Notes under the pieces: generated by a model | What the model was told of the DNA's origin: nothing | The model's input: the letters and a program-made list of their open reading frames with translations, nothing else | Database searches by the model: none | In this document: one piece after another, positions 46,662-59,133 of the stretch | Layout: each line of letters opens with the position of its first letter | How positions within the stretch are numbered: position 1 is the stretch's first letter | DNA from: Erythroxylum novogranatense | Taxonomy: Eukaryota > Streptophyta > Magnoliopsida > Malpighiales > Erythroxylaceae | Reading direction: 5' to 3' | NCBI GenBank assembly: GCA_029891385.1 | Contig: CM057224.1 | Span: 28,351,005 to 28,415,004, forward strand | Length of the DNA stretch: 64,000 nucleotides | Program-made: the position numbers and the translations under genes

Positions 46662-46876
46662 CTTCCGGATATGAGTCCTACTAATTTTGACCTAGTAGAA
46701 TTGGGAGAAGCCAATAGGTATTATTACTGATCAATCCATTGAAGAGCTAGGTACTCAACTAATATTAAGAACGTTTCATACGAGTGGAGTATTCACAAGG
46801 GATTGTAGAACATGTATGAGCCCCCCCTCTAATGGAAAAATAAACTTTAATAAGGATTTAGTTCATCCCACATAAA
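46662..46876 (+). pseudogene. rpoC2: Plastid rpoC2 fragment (NUPT)
   Basis: The translation contains DLVELGEA, then after a 1-base insertion [28 protein letters not shown] and [15 protein letters not shown]. This is the conserved region of the chloroplast RNA polymerase beta'' subunit. It is about 215 bp long, diverged and frameshifted, and flanked on both sides by pararetroviral sequence. It is a nuclear copy of plastid DNA, not a functional gene. Confidence 0.88.
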
Positions 46877-47614
46877 TTTTTGCAGAGAGCTTTTCCTCCA
46901 GTTATTCATTATTGGTAGATTTTGGTTCCATAAATGCTATATATTTAACTAATCCAGAATTTCTAGAGATTTCTTTACTTGCTAAATAGATTCACGAAGG
47001 AGTTAAAGATTGTTATTTGAATAAACTCATAATAACTCCTAGGAGCACTTTAATGCTAAAGATATTATCTACTGGCCCAGATTTTTATGAAGAAGAACAA
47101 TATGATGCATATCATTTTATCATGATCGGAAAATCAGAACATTTCTCTATTACGATAGATACAAAGTTGAGGAAAGATTTTCTAAGCTCAACGAAACCAA
47201 TATCCACTATCATAGAGGAAATGGAATAAGGACAATTATTTCTGGCATGGAAGTCGCTTTCAAAAAAGGATTCAGAACCCATGCTAGAAAAAATAATTTT
47301 TTCTTACTAATGATAGCTTCAGCCAAAAAGACCCAAATGGTTGCAGAGAATTTTGATAAATTGAATATTGGTATGAACAAGAGAGGAAAAGTTAAATCAA
47401 GTCTAGAAGTACAAAGAAGATTTTGCTACCGCAAAAAGCAAACAAAAAACATTTCCAGCTTGTACAAGTGGCATCAAGTCTTTAAAAGTAAAAGAAAAAG
47501 TTGAAGATTCTTCAGTCAATACTTATAGTGATTCAGAGCAAAGTCCACGATGCAAAGATAAAGCAAGAGATAAGGAAATCTCCTATCAATAAAAAGCAAA
47601 GATAAGAGAATAGT
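46877..47614 (+). pseudogene. Pararetroviral downstream ORF, copy D (C-terminal part)
   Basis: Two broken frames (47017-47229 and 47247-47504) match copy C at 48300-48900. Shared blocks include AIYLTNPEF and YDAYHFIMIGKSEHF. It joins directly to an RNase H fragment of copy C at about 47615, so the circular order is disrupted. Confidence 0.55.
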
Positions 47615-49181
47615 AAAAGGCTATCAAAAATTTTATTATTTTCTATTACCAAAAAGATTTTTATTAAGAACTGATAATACTCAGGTAAAAGCATTTATTC
47701 ATAATAATTTGTCTTCTAAACCTGAATGTAAGAGATATATAAGATGACAAACTCTATTAGCTTAATAAACTTTTGATATTGAAATTATTAAATCCAATAA
47801 TAATATTCTTATAGAACTTTTAACCAGGGATGGCTAATCTCGGAGAAGACATATCTGATCTCTTAGATCAAATGCCTTAAGATATAGATACCTGTCAAGC
47901 ACATATAAAAGATCTACTAGATATTGTCAATTTCCTCTTAATATCAAAAGAAATAGCTTCATTACTTCTCTCTTTTTGCCATGTATGGAAAGCAAAGATA
48001 AACCATTACCACTATTCAAAGCAAAAACTTTATAAGTTGCTTAACCAGATCAAGATAAATGAAGATCAAGTCCACAAGATCTTTACCTATACATAAACAG
48101 ATTCAACTAAAGGAAGTTACTGTTGATAATATTTCCTTACGACCAAATATTTCTCGTAAATCTCAGATATTAAAAAAATATCATGACTGAAAGCTCTTCT
48201 AAAAATCATCCTACTATTTAAGCACATTTCTAGATAATGAGAGACTTATATTCTCTACAGCATAATGACACTTGTTATATTGATTGGCATGATTTTGGCA
48301 CCATAAATGCTATATATTTAACTAATCCAAAGTTTCCAGAGATTTTTTTACTTCTTAAATGGATTCAGGAAGGAGTTAAATTTTGTTATTTGAACAACCC
48401 CACGATACCTCCCAGGATACTTTAATGCTAAAGATATTATCTGCTAGTTTGTACTTTTACGAAGATGAATGATATGATGCATATCATTTTATCATGATCG
48501 AAAAATCAAAACATTTTCCTATTACGATAACTAAGAAGTTGAGGAAAGAATTTTCCAAGATCAACAAAACCAATATCCACTGTTGTAGAGGAATTGGAAT
48601 GAGGCCTATTATTTCTGACATGAAAGCCACTCTCAAAAAAGGATTTTGAATCTATGCTGATAAGAGTAATTTTTCCTCACTAATAATAGCTCCATCCAAA
48701 AAGACCCCAATAGTTACAGAGAATTTTGTTAAAATGAAAATTGATATGATCAAGAGAGAAAAAACTAAATCAAGTCTAGAAGCACAAAGAAGGCTCTACA
48801 CAAAGAACATCTGTCTAGCTTGTACAAATGGCATCAAGTCTTTAAAAGCAAAAGAAAAAGCTGGCAATTTTGGAGTCAATATTTATAATGATTCAAATTA
48901 GACTCCACGATGTAAAGATAAAGCAAGAGATTAGGAAATCTCCTAACAATAAAAAGCAAAGATAAGATAATCCTATTGTTGAATACAGAGAAAAAGAACC
49001 TCTTAGAGATAAGGATGCACTTCAAGAATAGATAAGATGTAGTTTTTAAGTTTTAAATTTGAAATTCATTTGTAATCTGTGTATAAATATGCCCATCTTT
49101 GATGATGAAAGGCATCATTTGTATGCATCGCTCTTTGTAATATCTCTTTATGTACTCTCTTTTTATGAAATAAAACCTATG
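47615..49181 (+). pseudogene. Pararetroviral RNase H end, downstream ORF and leader, copy C
   Basis: It opens with RNase H sequence (LRTDNTQVKAFIHNN) and then CCAGGGATGG with the downstream ORF start at 47830. Broken ORF blocks run to about 48880. The leader has TATAAATA at 49081 and AATAAA at 49168. It is interrupted at 49182 by the hAT element and resumes at 50360. Confidence 0.7.
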
Positions 49182-50359
49182 CAATGTTTTAAAAACCGGA
49201 CCGGACATCGAACCGATCGAAGGAAAGGTTTAAGGTTTAGAGGTTCAACCGGTAATGAACCGCTATTAAACCGGAATATAATAAATAAGATAAAAATTTC
49301 ATAAAAATAAATAAAAATAAAATATTTTATTAAACATATGCTAGCCTTGTCCACGTGACTTTAATTAAAGACTATCTTTAATTATCTTGTTCTTTTTGCA
49401 TTAGTCTTTGACTGGGTCCATCACTGTGCATGTGCTTACCTTTCACGTGACTCCATTTACCTTTGTATAATTGAACTTAATGAAGTGCAGCGTTTTATTC
49501 ATAAAGTTCCCTTGTGCTATGCGTTTTTGTACCTCACTTGTGTCTGAACAAAAGTGTCTTAGGTGAGTTTATGACTTCAGAGTTCAGACAGACAGCTTCT
49601 TTGGAACTTTCGAGAGTCACCCATTTCATGTCTCTGCTATTCTTCTTTCTCTTTTGCTTCGACTTATCATCTGTAGTGCTTTAGAGTTGATTTTTTGAAG
49701 AATCATATGTTTTTCTTCACACCTTGAAAATGGAGGCTCCCCACCCCAATTCCAAGCGACCCATGTGCCCATCTTGCTCCAAACCCTCACGTCTCTCCCT
49801 CTGCACTCGGATTCAGAACCCTGCGCTTGAAAACAAGATCAGTGTTACTATTCTTCAATACATTCTTGAGAGAAAACATCCTCTCAATTCTTCTAGAATA
49901 ACGAAACTAGGACTTCAATACGTTTCTGTAACTACGGTAACTGACGTTAACGTTGATGCCCAGTACCTTTTTTGGTTGCTTGAGCCTATTCTTGATTAGG
50001 ATTGGGGTCGAGCTGGTTGTGGTTGTAAAGTTGGAGAAACTCTTAAGCAAAAAATTGAGGATGTTGGTGGATTGAGCTCTGATGCGAAGGATACGGGTTT
50101 GATTCAATTTGAAGGACATTTGAGGGTTTCAAATGGTGAAAGCAGCAGCCTAGACAAATTTAAGGGAGGTGGTGTTATGGAAAACAAGGGTTTAAAACCG
50201 GACCGGTCCGGTTCGACCAAAAAAGGTTGAACCGTCCGGTTTTTATATAGAGAGGTTATTAAGTGAAACTGAACCGGACCACTGACCGGTTCAAACTTTT
50301 TCCGGTCGGACCGGATGGTTCAGTCCAATTTTTAAAACATTGAACTTTTTAAAACATTG
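49182..50359 (+). mobile_element. Non-autonomous hAT element carrying a gene fragment (Pack-type)
   Basis: The TIRs CAATGTTTTAAAAA (49182) and TTTTTAAAACATTG (50359) are flanked by the 8-bp TSD AACCTATG (49174-49181 and 50360-50367), the hAT hallmark. Subterminal regions are rich in ACCGGACCGG/GGTTC motifs. The right TIR is duplicated in tandem. No transposase is present. The centre carries a DTW-domain gene fragment with apparent 5' flanking sequence. Confidence 0.9.
49724..50175 (+). pseudogene. Captured DTW-domain protein gene fragment
   Basis: The frame from ATG 49731 reads MEAPHPNSKRPMCPSCSKPS and then LCTRIQNP, the Cys-rich N-terminal motif of DTW proteins (tRNA-uridine aminocarboxypropyltransferase family). 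VTILQYILERKHPLNSSRIT and KLGL follow. One expected Cys in the motif is Ser. After a stop at 49997-49999, DWGRAGCGCKVGETLKQKIE continues to about 50175. The C-terminal half with the DTW box is missing, so enzyme activity is excluded. Confidence 0.75.
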
Positions 50360-50796
50360 AACCTATGATCTACAGCTATAATTTATATTTTTCATCTTAA
50401 AACCTTACTCTTTAGGCTACACCTTAAGGTAGGAAACGAAATAAAGTTGTACCGGACTTTGCTAAAAGAGTCAATGGTATATACCTCTTGAAGTTGGAGT
50501 TGAAATGCTCGATAAAAAAACTCGATGAAAACCTTGTAAAGTTACGATCAAACTGCTAAGAAATAGATACAGAAGCATAATGAACCCTTTAATTTGAAAA
50601 TTGTAATTTTGTTTTGCATATTATTTATGACTTCTTTTTTTAAAAAAAAATTATATGGATTATTTAGATTAGATCTATATTTTATCGATTCTATAAACAA
50701 AATAATTACTTGTTTTCGAAGAAGTAATTGATATTATAATAGATAATGATAAGAAGCAAGGCTAGAAATGGTAGAGAAACAAAAGGTTATTAGGAT
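50360..50796 (+). pseudogene. Pararetroviral leader and following pieces, copy C tail
   Basis: It continues 49181 after the TSD. It matches the reverse complement of 43570-43990 and then the RT-start region at 40229-40270 (GCTAGAAATGGTAGA). It ends at about 50796, where single-copy sequence near the host gene begins. Confidence 0.6.
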
Positions 50797-51565
50797 TGTC
50801 TTTTAACAGTGGGCAGTGCCCCGATTTTTGGACTTTTAGAAACAAAGCTGAAAACATTAGAACAATTTAACCTTTCCTTGCCAACTGACACTCACTTCCA
50901 TTTATATTATCGTATGCGTATTCTCCATTTACTTTCGGCAGACTAGGCAAACTTCAGCAGTTCTTTGCAATTCTTTCTGTCCTCTTTCAGCCCAACATAG
51001 GAAGAGTGACTGGTAGGGAAACTCCATGGAGATTGATAACTATTGGCTTAATAATGGTAAAGGTGCATAATCTTATATTTATGTTGATCACAACTCTAAT
51101 TGGCTGTAGCACAACTAGAACAACGAGATGACTGCATAGGCACCGAAGTGAGTAGAAAATCGGTAGATCTAATCATGGCACTAAAATTATTACCCGCTAG
51201 AGGATGTAGCAAACCAACCCCGGGTCCAACCTACAGGCTAAAGTAGCTCCCCCAGCTTAGAATAGAGGCAAGCCAGATTCGGCTGAAAGGCCAGTTCTAC
51301 CTGTACTAACTGAATTAAGATCCTAAGACTGATATGAATTGAAGATAGTAAAACCATAGAACTTTTCATTCTTCTGACAAAAGCATTTTTACAAGAAAGC
51401 AGAAACGCTGCAATAACTTCAGAGCAGCTGCTTCCCTCAATCATCACAAATATAAGAGAAGCCACATAACAAGGTCAGGCAGAGTCAAACTCTGCTATTT
51501 TTCCCAACCTGTAGCTGATTTTAAACGCTATGACCCTAAGCAGTTAAAAAAGAAAACTAATTCCA

Positions 51566-53510
51566 CTAAGTCTTCAATCTCAAAGTTGAAGTTCTATCAG
51601 GAACAAAAGATGAAACTGGAGGACGACACAGTCTTTGTCTACTACTTTTGTTTCCAGAACCTGATGGGAAAGATGTCAAAGAAGGAGCAGTTATAGAACT
51701 AGACGGAGAAAAATACCTACTTGAATGAGTTCTCAACTTCTTTTCCTCTCCCTCTACCACCCTATCATCCGATCTAACTTGTCGAATTTTCGTTTCAGCC
51801 AATTCTGCTGGAAGAACACAGTTGCAGAAAAGACCTGTAGAATGAATCAGACCCAAGATCATGATCAAGCTTGAAGTGATTTTGAAGATGGCAGCTATTT
51901 CGGCTTCCAATATTTTACCCCATAAAACTAGGAGGAGGATCATTATTGATGACACAAAACTATAGAAGTCACACTAACGTCAAAATTACAGGTACCCTCT
52001 TTAACAAGATACTTTCAGTAGTGTTAATGAACAAACAATTTATGCAAACTATTGAAAGCATACAAATAATCAAAATGTCAAGACGAAAATTGCAACAGTC
52101 CCCATACTAGATATCAAAATTAGAAAAAGGATTGGAAAGAAAATTGTTGTAGGTGTTAAAAAGATCCTTCTATTCGTGAACAATTAAACAATTAGGCTTG
52201 GGCAGTATGCTGCCGCTGCTATGGGTAAAATCAGAGACTATTGAGAGGTATAACAAAGGAGGCATTAAATTAATATAATAGGAAGTGGCTGTCTAGGTTA
52301 TAGTGTGGCAATGGCCGTTTACTGTCCATATACGCGGGTACATGCATATATTTTCAGCAAGTGCCTCATGCATATGCAGTGGCTTAAAATAGATTCATCA
52401 GTAAAACAAAAAGTTTGAGGACATCCAGTTTTGCATTTCATTAGCTTATTCTACTACCACAAGCTTAATGCTTAATTATTTTTACTTCAAGGGCGCTAGG
52501 AAAGGAAAATCCGTATTTGAAAGAAGAAACAAGATGTAAACGGGTTATTACCTAATCGAGCAAGACGATTAACCCAGCTAGGGATTGGTTTGCCGGTCAA
52601 CTTTACACAGACGTCATTGCAGAAATGATTACAGTTCTTGGTGATAAGATGGTATGTGTTCCCAGGGTAATCTTGAGCTAGTTTCTCCATGAATCCGCGA
52701 ACATCTTTAGGACCCAAATCAGTCCTACCTATTAATATTGATTTCCTGAAAGTAAAACCAGGGCATTGCTTCGGTTCAACCTCGAAGATCCCTGTGCTTG
52801 AATGCTCGTGTGCTCCAAAACCGTATTCTACTCCATGAACTACATAGCAAGAACGACCAAAAAATTTTAATACAATAAAGAATGAAGTAAAAAAGAATTC
52901 AAGCTTATAGTATCGTCTGCACTTAGCTAAGAATATAAATGTAGAAGAAAAATGGCAATTGAAAACCTATTACGTTTTAGATTGTGAGAAAAAAGATGTT
53001 TCCCATTTCAAAGAAACAAAATCAACGAAAGCATTTTCCTTGGCCAGCCATTGAAAAAAAGAAAAATCAATCATATCAAATGTAAATCAGAGAACGTGAG
53101 CAATCACCAGTTATTTCCTCTTAATTACACCCAAAAATTCATATTATACTCTCTCTTGACAAACACGTAAAACCCCTATCTGAAAACACATCCAACTTCA
53201 TTTCAAAAGTCGAATACATATGATTAAAATAAGCTTTAGAAAATCACAACAAAATTCTTTGAAGAAAATAATAACTTTTCATCTCAGACACATCGGGAAG
53301 CTTGGATCAAAAACTCAAAACCCACATAAAAGTTTTACTATTTTCTCCAAAAGGAAAGACAAGGAACCAACCTTGGACGCCAGAGTGATAGATTCCGAGG
53401 CCGAGCCAGTAAGCATAGCCGTTGATCGGAGTCAAATCATAAACATTCAAGTAAACCAGAACTTTCCCAGTCATCTTCTTCCGATTCATCAACCCCATTT
53501 TACACAGCAT
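51566..53510 (-). CDS. deSI-like PPPDE-domain peptidase
   Basis: Three exons join in frame at GT/AG sites: 53510-53372, 52839-52552 and 51834-51566, giving 231 residues. The start is at the ATG 53508-53510 (MLCKMGLMNRKK). The PPPDE domain spans about residues 17-145: VYLNVYDLTPINGYAYWLG, catalytic His42 in YHSGVQ, VHGVEYGFGAHEH, IFEVEPKQCPGFTFRKS, and catalytic Cys116 in KNCNHFCNDV, then GKPIPSWVNRLARLG. The tail is basic and Ser-rich. The family comprises cysteine peptidases thought to remove SUMO or ubiquitin; plants have several (deSI-like). The length and exon joins look intact, so it is probably functional. The pararetroviral cluster begins about 0.8 kb past its stop. Confidence 0.93.
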
Positions 53511-53800
53511 TGTTTCTTCTTAACCCGAATTCCTTTTATCAACTTCTTTGCGTCAACAACTACAACATTTTTTTCCACCAACAGCAATAATAAATAATTT
53601 GCACGAAACAAGAAAGGCAAGGAATCCAATGTTAGTGGCCTTTTTCACAGGAAGGGTGGGGAATTTGGATCTACACGGACTCGTTTTAGCTTCAACAGAA
53701 AGCGACCTCACCGACACCAAAGGAGAGCATCAAGAAAATTCGAGGAACTTTTGGGGGCAGATTAGGAATATCAAGAATTGAATGATTATAATTGTATTTT
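53511..53800 (-). promoter_or_regulatory. Probable 5' UTR/promoter region of the deSI-like gene
   Basis: No competing ORF with known domains is seen here. An in-frame upstream extension is not supported. The exact transcription start cannot be fixed. Confidence 0.3.
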
Positions 53801-55750
53801 TTCCTAAGTTAAACTTAAATAGTTTACTTTTCCCTAGGGTTTAAATTTCAGGGAACGGCGTCGGCAGGCGGTGGGGGATGAGGGGTTTCGAAGGAGAAGC
53901 TTCTACTAAGATTTCCCCCGGCCCCGTACCCGTCGGTTCTTTGTCTGTGTTTCCTCGTTTTGTGCACTCAATCAAACAATGGTGTTGTTATCAAAAAGGA
54001 AAAAGCACGGGAGTCTATGTGCGTTCAAAGTTCAGACAGAAAATCTTGCCTAATTACCATAAATCGCCCCTCGTGGCGGTAATGTGGTTACTTGCTTTTT
54101 CTTACGGTAACCTTCTTAGAAAACAAAAAATTAAATGATAATTACATGTTTGTTTTATATATCTTTTTCAAATTCAGTAAAATTATTTTTAAACTTTTTG
54201 AATTTCAGTTTTTTAATATTCATAAAAAGTTATTTTATTTTCTTTTTTTTTACAATCTGGTATAGTATAAATTAAAATATATATTATTTAATATTAATTA
54301 TTAATAATATTTATAAATAAATTAATTTAAAATTATATTTTAATCATTTAGAATTATATATAAATTATTTTAAATAATTAAATTTAATAATTATTAATAA
54401 ATATAATTTAATTTTAAAATATATAAAATTTTAAATAAATTTAATTTAAAATTAATATTTATTTATTTTATTTTATAAATAAAATTATTTATTTTAATCA
54501 AAATTAAATTTTACTAATAAAATATATAATTATTATAAATAATAATAACAAACTTGGGTTTCCTCTGATTTCAACTCTCTCGCCATACCATGTAATTTGA
54601 TAAGGTAATGTTTACCCATATTTATGTTGTTAACAAAACCTAAACGGAGAGCCTTTTAATGTTAATATTGGTGTAAATTGACATCCAATTTTGATGATAT
54701 GATCTTCTCCTTGGACATTAATTTCAAATTTCACTCTATTTAAAATATAAAAAAAAAAAACAGGACACAATTTTGTTACTAATTTTACTTTCTTAGCAAA
54801 TAAGGTCTTTACATGTTATATTTTATTGATATTCCGTCAACTTGAAATATTAAAATTTTATTTTAGGTTTTTATGATATTTTATAATCAATCAAACTCAT
54901 TATTCATTAACAAAGAGAAGTTCTTCACCCCAAATAGGGTGCATTGGGTTTTATTTTTACTTTCATTACCATTTATAACACTGGAAAATAGTAATTTATT
55001 TACCGATACGGCTTCGGAGTATGATAGGTGAAAATTTTTGTTTCGTAAATGAGTCAATGTTAAATCTTCAGAAATTAAATTTCTATTATTATCACACGTC
55101 ACATAACTATGTGAATTGAAAGAGAAAGTGTGACCAAAGATGCTGGCGTCTTATCCTAGTTGGTGGGGAATACATCTGAAGGGGACTGATCACATAGCTT
55201 GTTGGTAATAAATCCTTTGTAGAATGATAAAATAGTAATCTCACAATGTTAAAAAAATTTCTTTGAAACTTTTTTCTTCTTCTTCTTACTCACCATGTTT
55301 TATCTTTTTGTTCCGTTATAAATAAGGAACAAGATTTTTTGTTTTTACCAATTACAATAGTTAATTTTGAAAGTTACAAAGTAATCATTTTATTAGATAT
55401 ATTCAGTGCTAAAAGAACATAATAGAGGTACAGTGAAATGATGCGAAAATAATTCTTAAAAGTTGTAAAAGAAAAAATAAGACGCTTAAGAACAATTAAG
55501 GTGAAATAAACAAGAGTAATCTAATTTTGCTGGAACTTAGAGAAGACATGGTCGACAATAGAAAATTTCGACCTACTAAGATATATATATATATATAAGA
55601 TTTCAAGTAGAGAGGTTTAAAAAAACATAAATTTTGTATTTTTGTCAATTGTGACAATTGGTTTTTAAAATAATAATAACGTTTTTGTTAGATTTATTTT
55701 ATTTTAATTTTCGGTCTTCTGATATTTCTTTTTTTAATTATCATCATTAA
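53801..55750. other. Intergenic, AT-rich; no gene seen
   Basis: 54240-54545 is almost pure A+T, with ATTTAATAATTATT-type strings that could act as a matrix-attachment or low-stability region. A (TA)n run is at about 55580-55597. The short open frames lack known motifs. Confidence 0.6.
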
Positions 55751-56066
55751 ATAAAGTTGGTCGGATCGGTTATCTTGAAGCTCGAGTTCAAATTTCAGAT
55801 GGCATGTAATGATCGGTACCATTCCTATGAGGTTGAGTCAAACACGACAGAGACGTTGAATTAAACGCGTTAGGTATTTACTATATAAGATCATTATCTT
55901 CACACGACGCAGGTACGACTCGCATAACTCTGATTTCTCTTTGTTCATAAACACATAAACCTATGACAAAGAGCTAACTTAGGCATCGGAGGGGCAAGCC
56001 GACGATCAACCCCCGGTGTGCCTTATTGTTTTTGCAGGTCTCTCTCGATTGAAACTCATCAGGATC

Positions 56067-57680
56067 ATGGATCCAAACAACGACGTCCAGCCCCAACAGA
56101 ATCAGACTGAACCAAATGACGCCCACCGTGAGGCAGGACGTCAAGACACCACGTCCAGAAACACATAGATAAGTCAGGTGGCAGCAACAAACCCGGATGT
56201 AGCTGCCGTCATGGCACTCGCACTGCAACGAATGGATTTGCAATTACCTGCCGCCGCCCTTCCACCTGCGCATCATGATCCTTAGACTCATCCTCCACCT
56301 ATCACTCATAACCCTAGCGCAGACGACCTACCCTCGTTAAACCCAAATAACCAAACACAATCCTCACATCCGAATGACCAACCACCACCCCAAAACCGAG
56401 ATCAAGAAAACAACAAAACTCTCTTACCTAAAGACAAATACAAGAAGCGACCGATCTACTGATTCGACAAATCTTACAATCTCAAACAGAACAGCAGCAA
56501 ACCCCCGCTCGGCGGATGGGTATGATAGTCAATCGTCATTCTGCTGAAACTCTCAAAAAAATCGTGGACGATCGAATCAATATGACTATGAATTCCCGTC
56601 CAGATCAGCCATCAACATAATACAACTCTCCTTTACTCAGGAGATCCTGGATAGCTTTCTAGCGTTCAGTACTAAGATACCAATGCCCGAAAAATATACT
56701 AGAAAGACCGACTTCCTCGACTATCTTCAATATTTTCAATCAATGATAAACCTACATTTCATCCCCGATGTCATTCAATGTAAGGCTTTCTGTACAACCT
56801 TTCAAGAAGGAGCCCGACGATGATTCAACAGTTTACCTCCATGTTGCATCACATGTTTTGAGAATTTTAAGTCGCTATTCCTCAACTAATTTGCCACAAG
56901 TAAACGGTCACAGAAGACCGCCTTAGAAGTAATGCAGTTAACCCAAAGATGGAATGAAAGTTTACGGGAGTTCATCGCTCGGTTTAATAATGAGGCTGTT
57001 GAAGTCCCTGACCTCACCTGCTCGTCCATGTTGGTTGCCCTTATGAGCAACACGAAAATGAAGAGTTCAAAAAGTCATTAGTCCTCGATCAACCCAGTTC
57101 TATTCAAGAGATAAGAAATCGGGCAGATAAATATATTCAGCTCGAGGAAGTGTTGAAAAACACAAAACGCAGGGTGGATAACCGCTCGACAAACGGCAAA
57201 ACAGACGGTTCACACAAGATACAAAAGGATCAGTCTAGCTGAAAGAAGCCGACCAACCGAAAGGATCAACGACGAGAATCCTTCACCCCGCTCAACAGGC
57301 GATATGCGGAAGTACTGAAAGCCATGAGAGCAGAAGGGGAATCCCTCTGAGAACCTAATAAGTTGAAAACTCCTCTCAAAAAGAGGGATCATGATCTATA
57401 TTGTCGTTTCCATAGAGACGTAGGTCATGACACGGAGGACTGTTGGGATTTAAAGAGAGAAATCGAATCCCTTATTTAAAGGGGAAAACTCGATAGATTT
57501 TTGAAGTACAGTAAAAATACCGAAAGGGATAACGAGGGTAAGAGCGGTCGGTCTGATAATTGGCGAAGGCCTTGGAAACAAAACGATACGAACGAAGGAG
57601 CGAAGCAGAATAGAAATTCAGATGACCGATGCGACACGAGAAGGCAGTCCAGGGCAAGAGGCGACAGAAATGTCGATCAG
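56067..57680 (+). pseudogene. Tat-type gag
   Basis: ATG 56067 opens MDPNNDVQPQQNQTEPND, with a stop at about 56166. The gag core is visible at about 56690-57010 (MPEKYTRKTDFLDYLQYFQS and LREFIARFNNEA). The zinc-binding motif YCRFHRDVGHDTEDCWDLKR is at about 57400-57460. Multiple stops make it non-functional. Confidence 0.82.
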
Positions 57681-57710
57681 TAAGATGACCAACCGGTTAG
57701 AGTCATAAAC

Positions 57711-59133
57711 ATGATTTATGGTGGGAGTGTAGCAAGAGGGTCCACTGTCAGAGGAAGAAAGAGGTATGTCAGGCAGGTCGCTGAAGACTTGTCAGCAAAG
57801 AAAAAGAGGCAAAACGATGGGGTGATCTCGTTTGACGAATCTGATTTGGAGGGTGTTAGCTGTCCTCATGACGATGCATTAGTAGTCACCTTGAATATGG
57901 ATGGTAGCGAGGTAAAACGGGTTATGATTGACACATGTAGCTCGGTCGACCTGCTCTATTATGACGCATTTAAGTAGATGGAGATACCGGAAGAGCGACT
58001 ATTGCCAATAGAGGGACTCATCAAAGGGGTAACAGTAGCATTAGCCTACCTATTCACTCGAGTCTTCTTGAAAGTAAAATTCGGGCAAAAGCCACGTCAA
58101 ATAGAGAAGAATGTCGAATTCTTAGCGGTAAAGTTTGTCGGAGCATATAATGCAATAATTGGAAGAGCGACTCAAAATGCCCTCAGAGCAATTGTTTCCA
58201 CCTACTATCAAGCAATGAAATTCTCAACATCTCATAGAGTCGGTCTTGTCAGGGGTCAGCAAAGAATCGCTAGGGAATGCTACATTGCTGAAACGAGGAC
58301 CCTTGATGGGGCGGTAGTTTTAACAAGTTCCCTTGATGTCAGAGCCGACGAAGAAACTGAGAGGATGAACCCTGTCGAAGAAACGCAACAGATAATATTA
58401 GACGAAGAAGACCGATCCAAATTCACGAATCTAGGCACTGAGCTCGAAAAAGGGCTGACCAAAGAGATCACAGATTGCTTGATAGAGAACAGATCGATCT
58501 TTGCCTGGGTACCGAGCGATATGCCTAAAATTTCTCGAACAGTAGCGCCTCATTCTCTCGGTATTCAGAAAAACTACAAGCCAGTCAAACAGAAGAAGCG
58601 GTGGCAGAGCAAAGAAAGGCAGGAGGTGATCGAGAAAGAGATAGGAAAATTACTCGATGCTGGGTTCATCCGGGAAGTCAAGTACCCTGAATGGTTGGCG
58701 AACGTGGTACTGGTGAAGAAGAAAAACGGAAAATGGAGAATATGCATCGATTTCACTGACTTGAACAAAGCATGCCCAAAGGACAGCTTCCCTTACCCAA
58801 AATCGATCAGCTAGTAGACGCTCAGTTTCTTGGATGCTTTCTCCGATTATCACCAGATACAAATGAGTCTTGAAGACGAAGAAAAGACGGCTTTATAACC
58901 CACTGAGACGCGATCGCTACCGAGTAATGCCGTTTGGTTTGAAAAACGCAGGGGCTACTTACCAGCGACTCGTTATGGAATTTTTTAAGAAACAGAACGG
59001 TCGGACAATGGAGGCTTATGTGGATGATATGGTAGTCAAAAGCAAGACGGTTGCCGAGCATGTGGAAGACCTCAAAGAAGTCTTCCTGATCCTCAATAAA
59101 TTCCAAATGAGGCTGAACCCTGAAAAATGCGTC
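57711..59133 (+). pseudogene. Tat-type protease and reverse transcriptase
   Basis: [20 protein letters not shown] begins the domain. The protease motif is [16 protein letters not shown] (DTC where DTG is usual), then a TAG at 57975-57977. RT follows: YKPVKQKKRWQSKERQEVIE, FIREVKYPEWLANVVLVKKK, CIDFTDLNKACPKDSFPYP, a frameshift near 58800, VMPFGLKNAGATYQRL, then the catalytic AYVDDMVVKSK (about 59010-59045). It is truncated at about 59133. Confidence 0.9.

Larger units (their letters stand above)
55750..59133 (+). mobile_element. Tat-lineage gypsy element, 3' truncated
   Basis: An LTR-end-like leader (GGCATCGGAGGGGCAAGCCG, then CCCCCGGTG and TTTTTGCAGG) is followed by gag and pol typical of Tat/Retand elements. 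The sequence stops after RT (NPEKCVFGV) with no RNase H, integrase or 3' LTR. The left boundary is approximate. Confidence 0.8.

Noticed and set aside
46700..46876. Functional RNA polymerase gene
   Set aside because: It is only about 70 codons, frameshifted and diverged, in nuclear repeat context. It is a plastid-derived fragment.
53878..54138. 86-codon frame beside the deSI-like gene
   Set aside because: No recognisable domain, and composition like random intergenic DNA. It is possible but unsupported.
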